From Malaciobacter marinus (GTDB lineage: Bacteria; Campylobacterota; Campylobacteria; Campylobacterales; Arcobacteraceae): DNA of 64,000 nucleotides. Under the pieces are notes generated by a model. It was given only the letters and a program-made list of their open reading frames with translations. It made no database searches and was not told the DNA's origin. The stretch spans positions 1,488,001 through 1,552,000 of the forward strand of contig NZ_CP032101.1 of the NCBI RefSeq assembly GCF_003544855.1, read 5' to 3'. Each line of letters begins with the position of its first letter. Positions within the stretch are counted from its first letter, which is position 1. Both the position numbers and the translations under genes were made by a program. Below, piece by piece: positions 63,299-64,000 of this stretch.

Positions 63299-64000
63299 TT
63301 AACTTAAATTATCTAAAAAATTTAAACTTGTAATATTATGATTATTTTTAAATAGTTTGTAGATATTTAATATCTGTTCATGTTCATTATTATCCATGTT
63401 TTGCCAGTGTTGTTTTAGTAATTGTTCTATTTCTTCACAAGGAAGCAACAACATACTTTTTGCTAAATAATTTTCAACTAATAACATTCCTAATCTTTTA
63501 ATAGAGTTTGTTCTATTTAATGTTTCAATTCCTGTATCTGTCATAGTTATAATTGTATTTAATTCTTCTTTTGATAATTGCATTTTATTTAATATATTTA
63601 ATGCTTGATTGTGTAGAACAACTGGCATTTCATCTCTATCTCCAACTGAATCTTTTAAAGCTACTCCAATTGAACCAAGATTAATACATTTTGTGATTAA
63701 ATCTTCATCTTTGTTTTGTTTATTAAGATAGATAAATCTATAAGCAATTGACATATTTAAAAAAGTCGCACCATATTCAAAAGCACCAAGTGCTGGTATT
63801 GATAAACATTTTTTATAATAACTCACTGCTTTTTCATAATCACAATCCCACTCTGCATAATTTGCTTTTATATTATAAAAATGCCATAGCCATAAAGGTT
63901 CATTATCTTCATTGTGTGCAAATAATAACTCTTTTAGTTTAAATATCAAATCTAAACCTTCTTGTTTTTTCTGCTCTTTTCTTTGACTTACAATAATCCA
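63299..64000 (-). CDS. TPR-like helical protein, N-terminus outside window
   Basis: The frame is open to the right edge (64000), adding at least 17 residues before the TTG at 63949, so the N-terminus is missing. Visible residues are helical with TPR-like spacing (NYAEWDCDYEKAVSYYKKCLS and GATFLNMSIAYRFI). Not recognised as a named family. Its closeness to ovoA suggests one operon. Confidence 0.6.
   Translation of the reverse strand, partial: WIIVSQRKEQKKQEGLDLIFKLKELLFAHNEDNEPLWLWHFYNIKANYAEWDCDYEKAVSYYKKCLSIPALGAFEYGATFLNMSIAYRFIYLNKQNKDEDLITKCINLGSIGVALKDSVGDRDEMPVVLHNQALNILNKMQLSKEELNTIITMTDTGIETLNRTNSIKRLGMLLVENYLAKSMLLLPCEEIEQLLKQHWQNMDNNEHEQILNIYKLFKNNHNITSLNFLDNLS

Noticed and set aside
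63748-63942. Plus-strand ORF of 64 codons at the right edge
   Set aside because: Antisense to the TPR-like gene, His/Leu/Asn-rich, no RBS.

Overview
The window is AT-rich (about 27-30% G+C by eye), densely coded, and reads as a chromosomal segment of an Arcobacter-like member of the Campylobacterota. Pointers to this are the UPF0323 lipoprotein, the short ThiI with a rhodanese tail, the TonB/ExbB/ExbD and CHASE4-GGDEF proteins, the AT-rich codon use and the absence of clear -35 boxes at most genes. No rRNA or tRNA gene, CRISPR array or intact insertion sequence was seen.

Layout: (1) 1-3.2 kb holds ordinary genes (Tas-like aldo/keto reductase, SLAC1/TehA transporter, AcpH-like protein). (2) 3.2-18.2 kb is a vitamin B12 locus: a btuB-F-D-C uptake set, a leftward cbiM-cbiK-cbiL-kinase operon, and a divergent rightward operon cbiA-cbiC-[2Fe-2S protein]-cbiD-cbiET-cbiF-cbiG-cbiH. 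Together these take sirohydrochlorin and cobalt through most of the anaerobic corrin-ring pathway. CbiJ and the late steps (CbiP, CbiB, CobU/S/T) are not in the window. (3) 18.3-22.5 kb is a leftward operon with a NosL-like protein, an ABC exporter of the MacB/LolD type, a cysteine-containing membrane protein and a TauE/SafE-like protein, probably for metal or thiol handling in the envelope. (4) 22.7-35.7 kb is housekeeping and sensing: HAD phosphatase, chemoreceptor, TonB-ExbD-ExbB, a two-component system, Na/Pi transporter, TrmL, PurU, malic enzyme, PgeF, AroE.

(5) 35.7-45.5 kb, between aroE and thiI, is an accessory island. It has a 1319-residue NACHT/STAND-like NTPase with a C-terminal membrane helix, an AbiE-like toxin-antitoxin pair behind a perfect consensus promoter, and then two visibly GC-richer genes on the minus strand. 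Each of these two genes is followed by a structured attC-like site. The pair reads as a two-cassette integron array with no integrase (GNAT acetyltransferase; HEPN/DUF4145-like protein), and the 6-bp leading end of each cassette matches the R'' box of its own attC, as cassette insertion predicts. A GntR regulator with a palindromic operator and an MFS exporter follow. Two families of short imperfect repeats bracket these modules.

(6) 45.5-64 kb is again ordinary: ThiI, UPF0323, a GspS-like ATP-grasp enzyme, LpxK, a DegT-type aminotransferase, NadE, twin BFD-like [2Fe-2S] proteins with a J-domain protein, TatB-TatC-QueA, a DnaQ-like exonuclease, an SNF-family transporter, a short ComEC, a CHASE4-diguanylate cyclase, the ovothiol enzyme OvoA, and a TPR-like protein cut by the right edge. 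Perfect hairpins mark several convergent gene ends.

The most unusual content is the integrase-less attC cassette pair inside a defence-type island, followed by the inverted architecture of the STAND-like NTPase, the APH-fold kinase in the B12 operon, and the NosL/CPFC membrane operon.
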